Assembly (NCBI GenBank): GCA_048013815.1
Contig: CM106585.1
Location: 7,192,001-7,256,000 of the forward strand
Length of the DNA: 64,000 nt
Source of the DNA: Setoptus koraiensis
Taxonomy: Eukaryota > Arthropoda
Reading direction: 5' to 3'
A program made the position numbers and the translations under genes. Position 1 is the stretch's first letter. Every line of letters starts with the position of its first letter. Positions 38,927 to 48,873 of the stretch are shown in pieces. The notes beneath the pieces were generated by a model. It searched no databases. It was given only the letters and a program-made list of their open reading frames with translations, and was not told where the DNA came from.

Positions 38927-39492
38927 GTAACACAAAATGGCTAGACTGCTCGAACAGTGTCGACAAGCGGTGACAGTGTCGAGCGAGCCTGGTGGCGTCA
39001 GTGGCCTGACTCACGGGCGACAATGGCATGACGCAACAGCGACAAGTTGACATGTGTGTGTGTGTGTTATAAAAGTTGAGCTAGCTACGCACAACAATTG
39101 TGTATTACGTAATAATAAAACCCACAACTTAAATATCGTTTGGTATCGTCACTGGAGGCAGTTGTTCGCTGCGCCCTGGTGGCGGGAATTTGCGCGCAAA
39201 CATCGGCGACGGTAGGCGCTTGCTGACGGGTGACAGAGAGAGAATAAGTGAGTTGGTTGTGAGTGAATAAGTGAGCGGCTATCCACACTTATCTGGCTTG
39301 CGGATCTTCTTCAATGAGATGCAAGCATGAATCATGTGAATATCACACAAACAAAGGCACGCACGACTTGTTCGTGTTACGTCATGCCCAAACGCCACAG
39401 ACATCGCAGCGCACAGCGTGATGATCGCAACAGCAGAAACAATATATCAGCCAAACAACAATGCAAAACGGTGCAGTGTTGTTGCGTAACGT

Positions 39493-39520
39493 CTTGCCAC
39501 AGTGGCGTAACTGTGGCAAG
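39493..39520. repeat. perfect hairpin, 11-nt arms, 6-nt loop
   Basis: CTTGCCACAGT at 39493-39503 pairs with 39510-39520. Confidence 0.88.
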
Positions 39521-39687
39521 GCTCACGCAATTGGCGCTCATACGTATGTACGTTGTATATGTGCGCACAATGTGGCGCAATTGGCCACTGTTGTGCATAT
39601 CGTGCGTGGGTGGCACAGCGCACAGCCTTGTTGGGCCATTTTAGGGCATTCTGGATTGTTTGGGGTCGACATTGCGCCAAACAGGCA

Positions 39688-39750
39688 CAGTTGGCCCCAA
39701 AGTTTGCGCAGTTGGCCCCAAAGTTTGCGCAGTTGGCCCCAAAGTTTGCG
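39688..39750. repeat. 21-bp tandem repeat, 3 identical copies
   Basis: The 21-bp unit (CAGTTGGCCCCAAAGTTTGC plus G) is present three times without a single difference, so the array is young or was recently homogenised. Confidence 0.96.
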
Positions 39751-40257
39751 CAAGTTGACAAGCGAAAGAATCAATGATAAGTACGCACAGGCTCACTGGC
39801 GACACGGTGGTCGCTATGCTCGCATCGCTCACTATCGTAGCGATTGTAAATTAATTAACTTGGCAACAGTAACGGTGATAACAACGAATCGTGTCATCGT
39901 GATCGCCGGCCACAGTTAGCGACTGTCGCTGTGTGCATTTGTTATTACTTAACTGCCCCGGGCACCTATTGTGTTACGTAATGCGCACACGAAATGACGA
40001 ACGATGTCGCTAGGGCTGCATGTTAATGGCATGCGCGAGTGTGTGTGGCGCTGTCATGAGGCGCGCACATTAAAACACAACTTGGTGAATTGTCAACTTA
40101 TCGACTTATTATTAACTTGTGTGTTTTTGATCTGGCGGGCGCCGCGCAAGCGGCCGGGCGGGCCAGCGAAAAGACGCGACGGCGACTCGGCGAGCCGCGA
40201 GCCAAGAAACGACAGCGAAGCCACTCCGAGAGAGCGAGCGACAAGCGACAACAGAGA

Positions 40258-40266
40258 CAGACAGAC

Positions 40267-40312
<46 letters not shown>
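40258..40312. repeat. GA/GACA microsatellite
   Basis: GACA units grade into about 18 GA dinucleotides. Confidence 0.95.
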
Positions 40313-40314
<2 letters not shown>

Positions 40315-42469
40315 AAGAGCTCGCCATGGCCGACATTATTGCATAATGATGCAATGCGCCCGCCACCATGCCACCGCTTTCAATTTGGCTTGGCGCCAAA
40401 TTGCCAGAGTTGTTGTTGGCTGTTGGCGTTAGGCAGTTTTTCTCGGTTGTTTTGAGTTGTTTGTTGGAGTTCTTTTTAGCTTGTTGCGTGTGTGTGTGTG
40501 TGTGTGTGCGATGCTCGGCTGGTCGATTTTGCGAGCCTCTTTGCGCTCTCATCGGCCATTCTTGGCAGCTCGGCTCATGGTGCGCCGTTCGTTGTGCGCT
40601 GGCTCGTTATGCAATTGCCATCGTGCGCCATCGTCGTCCATTTATCGTTGTCGGGTGCTGCGTGCGTCCCTAGGCGCTACTATGTGCCCGCTATGCCGCT
40701 ACGGGCCCATGAGCCCGAGCCTCGGGTCGCAACTCGTAAAATTACACCGGCACTGTTGTGTGTTGCGACGCAGCGCCATTGAGACAGTGTGACACATCTG
40801 ACGGGATTCGCAGTTACTGTTTGCAGCGCGCACCCCAAACAGAGACTGCCGACCGACCGAGCCGACCGAGCCAATGACCTCGCCCTGCAGTGCGAGCCAT
40901 CGATCAAGTGCCCTCTGTGCAGTCGCAATTGCCAGCGGGCCGACTCACGTAATTGGCCCGCTCGTTGGCGCTTGTGGGGCGCCCAGACGCCCGCACCAAC
41001 AGCGACACCGAGCGGCTCGAGATGGCCGGTCTGATACTATCAGGCTGATAGTGGGGCGAGCGAGAGTCGAGCGGCAGTAGGCAAACTTGCAACAATGTTG
41101 TTGCTCTGGCGACACTGTCATACAATGTATCCGTTTGTTGCGCAACAGCAACAACATTCCTCGCCCAAACTGTCGGCTTGTAAGCTGTCACACTGTTACT
41201 GCAGTGTCTCAGGCCACTCCAGGCAACACTGATACATTATACATTTTACAACATTGTATCAGTGTATTGGCCTGGCGCTGTATGAGCAACCCTTCATTTG
41301 TCGGTGTGTGCGTTGTTGCGCAAAAATAAATCTCGCTCGGCAGGCTCGGCCGTGTGCAAGTTGCTCTCATGTAATACAAATGTTATGTAATACAAACTAT
41401 GTATCTATTAAATTGACTCTAATCTCACTTGTTCATCATCCGTTTTATATGCGCTTTTTATTGCCTCCATTTCGTTTGATGCCCGCTCTGTCGCACTCCG
41501 TCGAGTGGCTGGCGCAAACTACTCGAGCTCGCTCGCTCAGCTCGTCCCATTGGTGCGCGACGCGCAGCCATCGGTATCGCACATCGGGCCGAGTCATCAT
41601 CGGCCAGACGGCAACGCAGACTGTGTCGTTGTTGTTGCTGTTGTTGTTGTCGTCGTCGTCGTCGTTGTTGTCTGTGTTGGCGATTAACAAGTGCGCCCAG
41701 ACAAACAAACACGACAGTGTGACAGACAGCACGCGAAGCGCCCTCTCTGCCCGGACACGCGAAACTAGCAAGTGCAGGTGAGGATGGGGCCAAGCGGCGC
41801 ACTAATGAGCGGACAGTGTTCGCCTGGACGCCACCAACTGAAGTGCTGGCATCGCGCGCTTGTCGTCTCTCTTGCAACTTACAACTTGCAACTTGGTCAC
41901 TAAGTTGTAAGCCAACTAAGTGAGTTCTGGCCAGCTGTTCTCATGCATGTGACGCAATAATTGGCGTGCAGTTTGCACACAGCCGGCTAACTGTCGCTGT
42001 CGGACTGCGCTGTGCTCGACTGTGTCGGTTAAGCGCATAAACACAAACCCGAGCAAACCCGAGCAAACCCGAGCAAATCCGCGCAAATCCGCGCTATCCG
42101 AGCCCTGCGATCAATCTGACAACAATCTGCGAGCCAGCGCCGCCACATCCGAACATATAAACATTTGAACATATGCTCGCTAACTGCTGATAAATATAGA
42201 CCAAATATATAGAGCACACTGATGCAATACACGAGATGACGCAAACAAACTTGAGTTTGCGACGACCGCGTGTGACATGCTCTTTTTATGCGCTGCACAC
42301 TGCTGACAACCAGCCCGGCGGCTTGATCAACATTATCCAATATTCTCATGTGAACTTGGTGCGATATGCCAGTGCTTCATTAGGCACTCTATTAGCTTGA
42401 GTGACTCTAGTTAACTGACGGCCGTGCGAATCGGCTTGCAGCAACGTCCGCCGGCGACACAACGTCCGC

Positions 42470-43009
42470 CTAACAACCGCCCACTAACCCAAGCTCGGGC
42501 TGGCCCGTCCCCGTGCCCGCCCGTCGGCCCAGCGGACTTCCGCGGGCTGCCTCCCAGATTCCAACGCTGCACCCATCGTTCTGTGCGAGCTGCTCGTTCG
42601 CAAGTGCACACTGAATGGCACATGATTTATTGACTGCCGCCACTTGGCATATATGGCCACAACACACGCAACTGCCGGCCATTGCAACAACCAGTCCACG
42701 TTGCCATATACACACCGGCCCGAACCATGAGGTTTGTGGCCGGTGCGAAACAGTAATGACAATATATTGAACGGTGTCCATTGCACCTTTGGCCCCGCAG
42801 AACGGGGGCCTCCGGTCGGATCGTTCATTCTTCAAGACCATATTGCTCCATTCCTGTTGGGTGATGGCGAAGGCATCCATGGGGAGAGCATTCGGGGCAG
42901 GCATTCGAAGGTGAGCATTCGGCGGCGAGATTCGGGGCGAATGAGGCCCGCGGCGCCCATTGCACTGATCCGGGCATAAGAGAGGACCCGTTGCTTGTTT
43001 GATGAACAA
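42470..43009 (-). CDS. candidate coding ORF, unknown protein
   Basis: An ATG at 43009 opens a frame of 179 codons to a TAG at 42470. The frame is not built from simple repeats, unlike most long frames in this half of the window. It encodes a mixed-composition N-terminal half (for example MDAFAITQQEWSNMVLKNER), a Cys-rich middle (SCVCCGHICQ) and a Gly/Arg-rich end. Codon third positions are rich in G and C over the first half. The complementary strand also has protein-like frames here, which weakens the case. No domain, signal peptide or membrane segment was recognised, and no splice partners were assigned. Confidence 0.28.
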   Translation of the reverse strand: MFIKQATGPLLCPDQCNGRRGPHSPRISPPNAHLRMPAPNALPMDAFAITQQEWSNMVLKNERSDRRPPFCGAKGAMDTVQYIVITVSHRPQTSWFGPVCIWQRGLVVAMAGSCVCCGHICQVAAVNKSCAIQCALANEQLAQNDGCSVGIWEAARGSPLGRRAGTGTGQPELGLVGGC

Positions 43010-43011
43010 CT

Positions 43012-43599
43012 TTGGTCGTTGCGCTCATTCGCGAGCGAGAGCGCCAAACAAACTCCGTCGTGTGTTTAACGCATCGTGAAGCGGAATTTCGCCATGCATT
43101 GCATTGTCGGAAATGGGTGCCTCATGTTTCAACAAAACTGATTCACGGTGCCCCCAGATGCACGTCAATTCACCTGTGCGCCAAGTGTGCCGGTGGCGCC
43201 GTCTGGAGCGGTTGCGTTGGGTTTGGCGCTCGTCTTGTGCTCGCGGTGTGTCATTCTGTGTCGGACACAATCCGCTTGTTTGTTGTGGCCCGATTGTTTG
43301 GCTGCCGCTGCTACAATCCGGCCCGTCGGCAACAGGTCGATCGATCATCGGTGCAAAGTCGTTCACGGCGCGTTATGAGCGGCGCCAATCGCGTGCACCA
43401 CTGGCCCTGCGACCATTCACAGACAATTGGCACAGGTGAGCCACTATTGACGATAGTATATACAGCTGATACAGCAGTCAACATTCAATATTTGCCGCCC
43501 GAGGTGCCCGTGTTGCAGCAATGGTGCAATGGTGCATGTACCTTTGATGCAAGTGGTGCAACGGGTGAGTTAGACAGAGATGAATTATCGCCCAATTAG
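43012..43599 (+). CDS. candidate coding ORF or exons, unknown protein
   Basis: A 195-codon plus-strand frame, free of simple repeats, ends in TAG at 43599. Two good donors lie inside it (GGCACAG then GTGAGCC near 43434, and CAACGG then GTGAGTT near 43564). The last 50 codons are the most protein-like (LLTIVYTADTAVNIQYLPPE). Other plus frames and a minus frame (43025-43366) are also open here, so the strand and the exon structure are uncertain. No family is recognised. Confidence 0.2.
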   Translation: MVVALIRERERQTNSVVCLTHREAEFRHALHCRKWVPHVSTKLIHGAPRCTSIHLCAKCAGGAVWSGCVGFGARLVLAVCHSVSDTIRLFVVARLFGCRCYNPARRQQVDRSSVQSRSRRVMSGANRVHHWPCDHSQTIGTGEPLLTIVYTADTAVNIQYLPPEVPVLQQWCNGACTFDASGATGELDRDELSPN

Positions 43600-45694
43600 T
43601 GGGCTCCGCACGCGCGCGCGCGTTCCTTTAACGGCCGGCAACTAAATTACAACAACATTTAGCGGCGGTAGCCGGAACTGTGTGTGACCACTTGTTGTTA
43701 TTACCGTTGTTTGTCGACGCCAACAGCACCAACAGTTACAGCGGCAACGGCATATACGGTGCACCACGCTGCTGCACCGCATAATAATGCACGCCTGCAC
43801 CTGATAACAAGGAGGCAAAAATATAGTATAAACGAGCCGCGCTGCACCGTTTGTTTGCAGTGGTCGGCAGTGCTGTTGCATCAACGGACCAATGATGCAA
43901 CAACAACATTGCACCATAACATTTGGTGGCTGGCTATTTATACGTTTATATAGTTACACACTTGGAAAAAGTTGTATATTTTTTATATATTTATGGCCGC
44001 CACAATGAGCGTTCGGCGGGCCGCTATGAGCAGCCCGCCGAACGCTTGGCGGCAATAAAAACTCGCTTGCGATGATTGCTGCAGCCTGCAGCCAAGTTGT
44101 CGATTTGGCGGCGCGCACCACCGGGCAATGGGTGCTGCCGGCCCGAGTGTCGCGCGACGCCGGGCCGTTTGTTTGATTTGGCGCTTGCACTTGCATAATG
44201 CAACTATAATGCCCCTAATGTTGTGATGCCGCAATGCCGCGCTGCTGCCATGCCATGATGCGGCTCTATTTGTGCCTGCGAAGGCGAAGAACATAAAATG
44301 ATGATCATATAAATAGAATGGCCGGTCGGCTTCGGACGAGCACACGAGGAAACGTATAAAACGAACGAGGAATAAAATGGAAAGGAAATAAATAAAGCGC
44401 AACGAATAAAATGGAATGAGACGGAATGGAACGAAACGAGATGAAATGAAATGATTCGAAATTCGAAGTTGCAAGTTGGAAATAAAATGACGCTCGCTCA
44501 AACCGGCAACAGCAAGCGGTCAATGGTAATAGTGATATCACATCTAATCTAATCATTGGAGCGCGCAAGCGGCCAGCGCCCGGCTACCTGTTGCGCAAGA
44601 CAAAGATAATCGATATTGATGCCCGCAGGCACCTACTACCTGGCCAGGCCTGGGCACGGCTTACAACGAGCTCGCAACAAGTGCACAACAAGCGCTCAAC
44701 AACCACGCAACATTGCTCACCTGTACCACTCGGCTGTCGCTGTTCATCTGTTGGCCGTGAATTTGTTGGTGCAGCGTAACTTACACTGTGCGTCGCCGTT
44801 ATCATTTGAGCGGCGGGTGCCGGCGCGGCCACTCGCCGAATGAACAGCTAATTATTTCAGTCAGCGCCAGCGCGTCATTAGCAGCAACTGCTGACAACAA
44901 CCACATTATCTTTTCCTCTGTGCACATTATCTGGTCCTGATAAATGGGTTTCAACTTGGCCCTGCAACTAGCCGGCCGGCTGATGCAGGGGCCGGCGCGG
45001 GTCCCCAGGGTTGTTCGTTTCATAGTTTGTTGCTGTTGCTCCGTTTGTGTTGCACTCACCGCTCACCTGCCCAGCCCAGATAAAATCTATACCGGGGGCG
45101 GATACACCGGAAGGTATTTTATGCGGCTCTGACCCGACCGACGCACCTTGTGAGTTAGCCAATTATTTGGGTGCACAATTTGCTGCAAATTGGCTGTGTG
45201 GCCCGATCAGCGCCAACTGACTCGTCTCCCACAGTCTCTCTCCGGCGGGCCAACTAACTTAAACTAATTGTGAATATAATAATTAATAATATAACATGCA
45301 ATGAATGGTAATTGTATATGTGCTGATTTAACCATCCGTCCCAATCACACAGGCTACAAGCAGTCAAACTATTCATCGGTAATATCCAATTAACGTTCAT
45401 TGGGCGCGTTAACAAATATTGGATGCGATACTGGCGATTATAGACATTCACGAGTGGCATTCATAATATTGCATCAGAAATGTTATGAAAGCCACTCATG
45501 AATTTGTTGTGCATAGGAGAGAGGCTCTACGCTGGGCCCCAAACACTGTCTGTTTGGCCTCAGAGACTGGCTGGCAAAGAGCGGCGACTAATTGCAGCCC
45601 GACAAGCAAATAATAATAATACGAGCCACTGGCTGGCATTGTTACTGGCTATTACTGCCCACTGCCATCGACCACGCCAATAATAATGGCGATA
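43600..45694. other. region without a strongly supported gene
   Basis: The stretch holds a hairpin at 44008-44046, pentamer-like GGAATG/GAAATG repeats around 44385-44460, and a possible terminal exon at 45517-45683. That exon has acceptor TTGTGCATAG and an open frame of about 55 codons including QTLSVWPQRLAGKERRL, ending in TAA. It has only composition and one splice site in its favour. Confidence 0.4.
44008..44046. repeat. perfect hairpin, 14-nt arms, 11-nt loop
   Basis: AGCGTTCGGCGGGC at 44008-44021 pairs with 44033-44046, with further outer GCCGCC/GGCGGC pairing. Confidence 0.93.
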
Positions 45695-46009
45695 TTAATG
45701 GTTGCTAATGGGCCCATAATGCGCACCATTCGGCCACGTAACACACGCAAGCCGGAGTTTGGAGTGCGCGACAATCAAGCAATTGGTGTTTTCAATTAAA
45801 TGGACTTGTCCAGTGAAGCCGAAAGTGAACTGACTTCGTTCAGTTGGAATGAGGCCAATTCGCACGGAGATGGCCGCTCGTGAGTCAATTCGAGCTGCAA
45901 AATTGAATTCGAATTGACTCACGCCGGAGAACTTTTGAGCGCCAATGGCAAACGATGGCCCAACTAGAAACAGAGAAATTATAATAATGACGGGCGCAGC
46001 GTCTAGCAT
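45695..46009 (-). CDS. candidate small secreted protein, single exon
   Basis: An ATG at 46009 opens a 104-codon frame ending in TAA at 45695. The N-terminus, MLDAAPVIIIISLFLVGPSF followed by A, has a short polar start, a hydrophobic core and a small-residue cleavage context typical of a signal peptide. The remaining ~83 residues are mixed and strand-prone (for example RSQFTFGFTGQVHLI), contain two Cys, and use no simple repeat. That makes it more convincing than most short frames in this region. The centre of the frame contains a perfect 15-nt hairpin (45879-45923), so part of the sequence is constrained by or derived from the palindrome. The family is unknown. The product would be exported or lumenal if real. 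Confidence 0.38.
   Translation of the reverse strand: MLDAAPVIIIISLFLVGPSFAIGAQKFSGVSQFEFNFAARIDSRAAISVRIGLIPTERSQFTFGFTGQVHLIENTNCLIVAHSKLRLACVTWPNGAHYGPISNH
45879..45923. repeat. perfect hairpin, 15-nt arms, 15-nt loop
   Basis: CGTGAGTCAATTCGA at 45879-45893 is reverse-complementary to 45909-45923. It lies inside the candidate secreted-protein frame. Confidence 0.95.
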
Positions 46010-46263
46010 TTGCAGAGAGCCCTATTCGTCATCAGTTGGTGTTGTGTCCGATTGTGTTTTGGCCAACACACATTGATATATTGTGTCGTGTCACGCTCCC
46101 CGACTAATGGCTGTTCTCAATGAGCGGCTACTACCATTCGAAAACACACAACCGACCGCAACCACAACCACCACGAGAAGAAAAACGCCTCGTGAGGGTT
46201 AATTCTCAACTCGACTGTCGACTTGTCAGCTAAGCGGCAGTAATTGATTGTGGCGCGTTGCAG

Positions 46264-46827
46264 GGCGCGCAGAGCCAGTAGTGGCATCATTATCGCCGGA
46301 TTTGCAGTCAATTGAATGTGACAACAGCGCTACAGTTGACAGTTGTGTCCGTTTGTCTCTGGTCAGTTATGTAAGTCGAGTTATGTGTGCTCGCATTTAT
46401 ACAGTTGAACTGTGCGACCCGTTGGTCGCCACTCACACCACTACACCATGGGCTGTTCGGTTGTTGTTTGTCGGCTTCGGTCAACCGCAACAACTTGTAA
46501 GCCAGCGACATACTCCCACGCGCCAAGGGGCCCGCCGCATCGTGTAGCAGATCGTGTTGCGAGTTGCAACAAACGAACGCGTGCCCAATTGAACAAACCA
46601 AATGAACTATTACAATATGATATATGCGATGTATTCATGACGTAACACCCCGTTGTTGGTGGCAGGCCTGCAACCCAATACTATTGGGTCGCGCACTGGC
46701 CCGATCGTGTGACCAAATCGGCCATCGCAAACAATTGGCCTCACACGATTCGGGAGCAAATTCGGGGAGCAACGGGGAGCAGCAGGGAGCTATGGGAGGA
46801 AACTTGTGCATGATTTCTGAACAGTGA
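46264..46827 (+). CDS. candidate two-exon 3' end of an unknown gene
   Basis: Exon A (46264-46370) follows GCGCGTTGCAG and ends at an excellent donor, GTAAGTCGAG. It enters with 2 nt of a split codon and encodes 35 residues including RAEPVVASLSPDLQSIECDN, ending on a codon boundary. Exon B (46666-46827) follows CGTTGTTGGTGGCAG, starts in the matching phase, and encodes 54 residues beginning ACNPILLGRALARSCDQIGH before a TGA. The 295-nt intron has consensus ends, and both exons are free of simple repeats. The end of exon B contains the left arm of a long inverted repeat (46763-46915). Upstream exons were not identified and no domain was recognised. Matching phase happens by chance one time in three, so this is a lead rather than a proof. 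Confidence 0.35.
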
Positions 46828-46915
46828 ATTATGTGCCAATATTTTATGTGCGCTCTTTTCAAAAATCACACAAGTTTGTTTTCCATAGCTCCCTGCTGCT
46901 ACCCGCTGCTCCCCG
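46763..46915. repeat. long hairpin, 33-nt arms with two mismatches
   Basis: Left arm 46763-46795 pairs with 46883-46915. The inner 18 nt (AGCAGCAGGGAGCTATGG) are perfect and the outer part has two mismatches. The loop is 87 nt. Confidence 0.92.
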
Positions 46916-46965
46916 TTTGAACTGTTTTCACTGACACGGAAAAGGTGCTTTAATTTAATTTGCAG

Positions 46966-47219
46966 GCCTCACACTACCAGCCATAACTGGCAAGCCATTT
47001 GATAGGCCATTGGTTGCAACGGCAAGTGAGGCCTTGAGCGATTTGTTTGCAGTGATTTCAGTTTGGATAAAGGGACGAGTGAGACAGTCTCAACGGTTCA
47101 ATTATGCCTACGATGGCCTTGTGCAACAACATAATAGTATCATCAACAGGATGCCTGAGCACGGTTGCAAATTATCCGTGAGAAGCGTCTTGGAGGAGTC
47201 CTCACGGATAATTCGTTAA
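46966..47219 (+). CDS. candidate terminal exon, unknown protein
   Basis: A strong acceptor (TTTAATTTAATTTGCAG) precedes a frame entered with 2 nt of a split codon. It encodes 83 residues and stops at TAA (47217-47219). The peptide begins LTLPAITGKPFDRPLVATAS and continues through a helical-looking stretch with DLFAVISVWIKGRVRQSQRF. It has no recognised domain. Its entry phase does not match the end of the candidate exon at 46666-46827, so the two cannot be neighbouring exons as drawn. A hairpin with 13-nt arms lies near its 3' end (47170-47213). Confidence 0.32.
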
Positions 47220-47406
47220 TAGTGCTGTTTGGGCGTTCCACCTGAATATCGTCACGGTATATTTCTGTATGCAGTAGTAAGTATATGTATCTGTACCGGT
47301 ATATATTGGGATATTCTCGGTATATTTTATCGCAAGGAATTATCGCATTTTTATGCAAGCTCACAAGTTGTGCGCCAACAGCGATAGTTATTGATCACAT
47401 TATTAG

Positions 47407-47781
47407 ATGACGGCAATGTATCACGGCACTCGTACAATGTCGACAACAAACTACGCCAACAACGACGCCCTTGCTTACAATGTAAATGGTACTATCAAAT
47501 ATTGCTCCAATTCAAGATATTTTTATTTGTTATTTACCTATAACTTAATATATATGCAAATGAACACACTCATCACAATGGTGCCCTTAAATGGATTGTA
47601 TCGTCCAGCATATGAGCCATCATTATCATATGCTGAGCAATGGTACCAGCTAAAGCGTATTGAAAACACACTGGGCTATTGTAAAGATTGCATAGATGAC
47701 ACTTGCCCAACTAGGGGTACTGGTGTCTACATAACATTCAGGTACATTCAGGTTACTGATTATGCCCGCTCTGATAACTGA
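47407..47781 (+). CDS. candidate small ORF, unknown protein
   Basis: An ATG at 47407 opens 124 codons ending at 47781. The last part is the most protein-like (RPAYEPSLSYAEQWYQLKRI, then several Cys in GYCKDCIDDTC). A GTAAATGG donor-like site and later AG sites lie in the AT-rich middle, so the true structure may be spliced, with the middle 40 codons intronic. No domain was recognised. It sits at the left edge of the AT-rich island. Confidence 0.27.
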   Translation: MTAMYHGTRTMSTTNYANNDALAYNVNGTIKYCSNSRYFYLLFTYNLIYMQMNTLITMVPLNGLYRPAYEPSLSYAEQWYQLKRIENTLGYCKDCIDDTCPTRGTGVYITFRYIQVTDYARSDN

Positions 47782-48278
47782 TCACTCATAACTGATACGT
47801 ACGTTGCCCAACTGAACCAGGCCAATATCAGGCCACACTTCCGCCAATGTGACTTGTTGCCAGACTGGGCACAAATAGCCGAACTAACGAATACTTAATT
47901 GGTACAACGTCACAACAGATTGGCTCCATCGATCAATTGAAACAAATCACTTGATACTGGCTTGCGTGCAAACGAACAGTATATGACCACTGTCAACTAA
48001 CTTGAGCTCTTGCCACTAGGTGTCGAATCTAAATCACGCTCGGACAAACAAATCTTTCTCGAAAATAGCTACTGCATTTTCATTGAAGCACACAAACATT
48101 TCAGTTATATTGTCTAGTTATTGATCATTTTATCTATTTGTTGATTATATCATCTAGTTGTTGATTATATCATCAGACTGTCACAATAAACAGCTTATAA
48201 ACTGCCGAGACGCCCGCTGCAACGGCACGCCTGATGTAAAGGTAAACACAAACAAACAAACAAAATTGAACAAGAAAG
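47782..48278. other. non-coding, left margin of the AT-rich island
   Basis: No gene seen. It contains a small tandem duplication (TTGATTATATCATCTAGTTG, near 48130-48175) and a CAAA tetranucleotide run at 48248-48264. Confidence 0.5.
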
Positions 48279-48572
48279 AGAAGAGAAGTTCTTCTCAAAT
48301 TCTCTAATTCAAATGCTGAAGAAGTATATCCGAATGCCCTCTCTGCCACATAACGAGCGTGTTACTCATAAAAAAAGACATAAAACCACGATTTGTAGCG
48401 AAATTATTTGAATGTTCAATATGAATATATTTTTGAATTGTTCACATTTCGATACAAATCGTGGTTTTATGTCTTTTTTTTCTGAGTAACACGCTCGTAA
48501 TGTGGCAGATGGGGCATTCGGATATATTTCTTCAGCATTTGAATTAGAGAATTTGAGAAGAATTTCTCTTCT
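48279..48572. mobile_element. foldback / MITE-like inverted repeat, about 130-nt arms
   Basis: The left arm starts at 48279 (AGAAGAGAAGTTCTTCTC) and runs to about 48408. The right arm, about 48442-48572, is its reverse complement with only scattered mismatches, around a loop of about 33 nt. Almost the whole element is stem. It encodes nothing. Such near-complete palindromes are typical of foldback or MITE-class non-autonomous DNA elements. No clear target duplication was found at its ends. Confidence 0.85.
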
Positions 48573-48583
48573 ATAACAGTCTA

Positions 48584-48762
48584 TTCGACAGTTTTATTAC
48601 TTAACATTTATTAATCGATCCGAGATAATTGCTCTCACAAATTTCACGGTGTTTCTCACTATCAATATTTGAACATCAATGGATTGTGAGAAACACTGTG
48701 AAATTTGTGAGAGCAATTATCTCGGATCGATTAATAAATGTTAAGTAATATAACTGTCGGAA
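48584..48762. mobile_element. second foldback / MITE-like inverted repeat, about 78-nt arms
   Basis: The left arm begins TTCGACAGTTTTATTACTTA at 48584 and continues through ATCGATCCGAGATAATTGC. The right arm is its reverse complement and ends near 48762, around a loop of about 22 nt. It lies only 11 bp from the first foldback element, and its arm sequence is unrelated to that element. Non-coding. Confidence 0.85.
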
Positions 48763-48864
48763 TATAAATGTTAAGTTATGACAATAAAAAAAAATATCGA
48801 ACATGAAAAAACAACCATGTGCAAAAAATGTTGTCCTTCAATTTCTTAATACATTTTTCTTCCT

Positions 48865-48873
48865 ATTTTTTCC
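48865..48873. repeat. 9-bp target-site duplication, left copy
   Basis: ATTTTTTCC, identical to the copy at 50372-50380 on the other side of the transposon. Nine base pairs is the usual duplication length for Mutator-like elements. Confidence 0.85.

Larger units (their letters stand above)
33882..42469. other. repeat-rich region without a supported gene
   Basis: The stretch holds a 15-bp four-copy array near 36085-36145, a CAA/GTT block at 36590-36710, the CA run at 36975-37019, GA/GACA runs at 37125-37205 and 40258-40312, identical 21-bp repeats at 39688-39750, a 10-bp array near 42044-42090 and several hairpins. A 97-nt exon-like segment at 36794-36890 (acceptor AATCTTACAG, donor GTAACAAG) was noted but has no further support. 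The 175-codon plus frame at 41254-41781 owes its Leu run to TTG repeats. Confidence 0.45.

Noticed and set aside
41254-41781. 175-codon frame with an apparent membrane helix
   Set aside because: The Leu/Ser-rich helix is encoded by a TTG/TCG repeat, and the strongest open frames occur on both strands.
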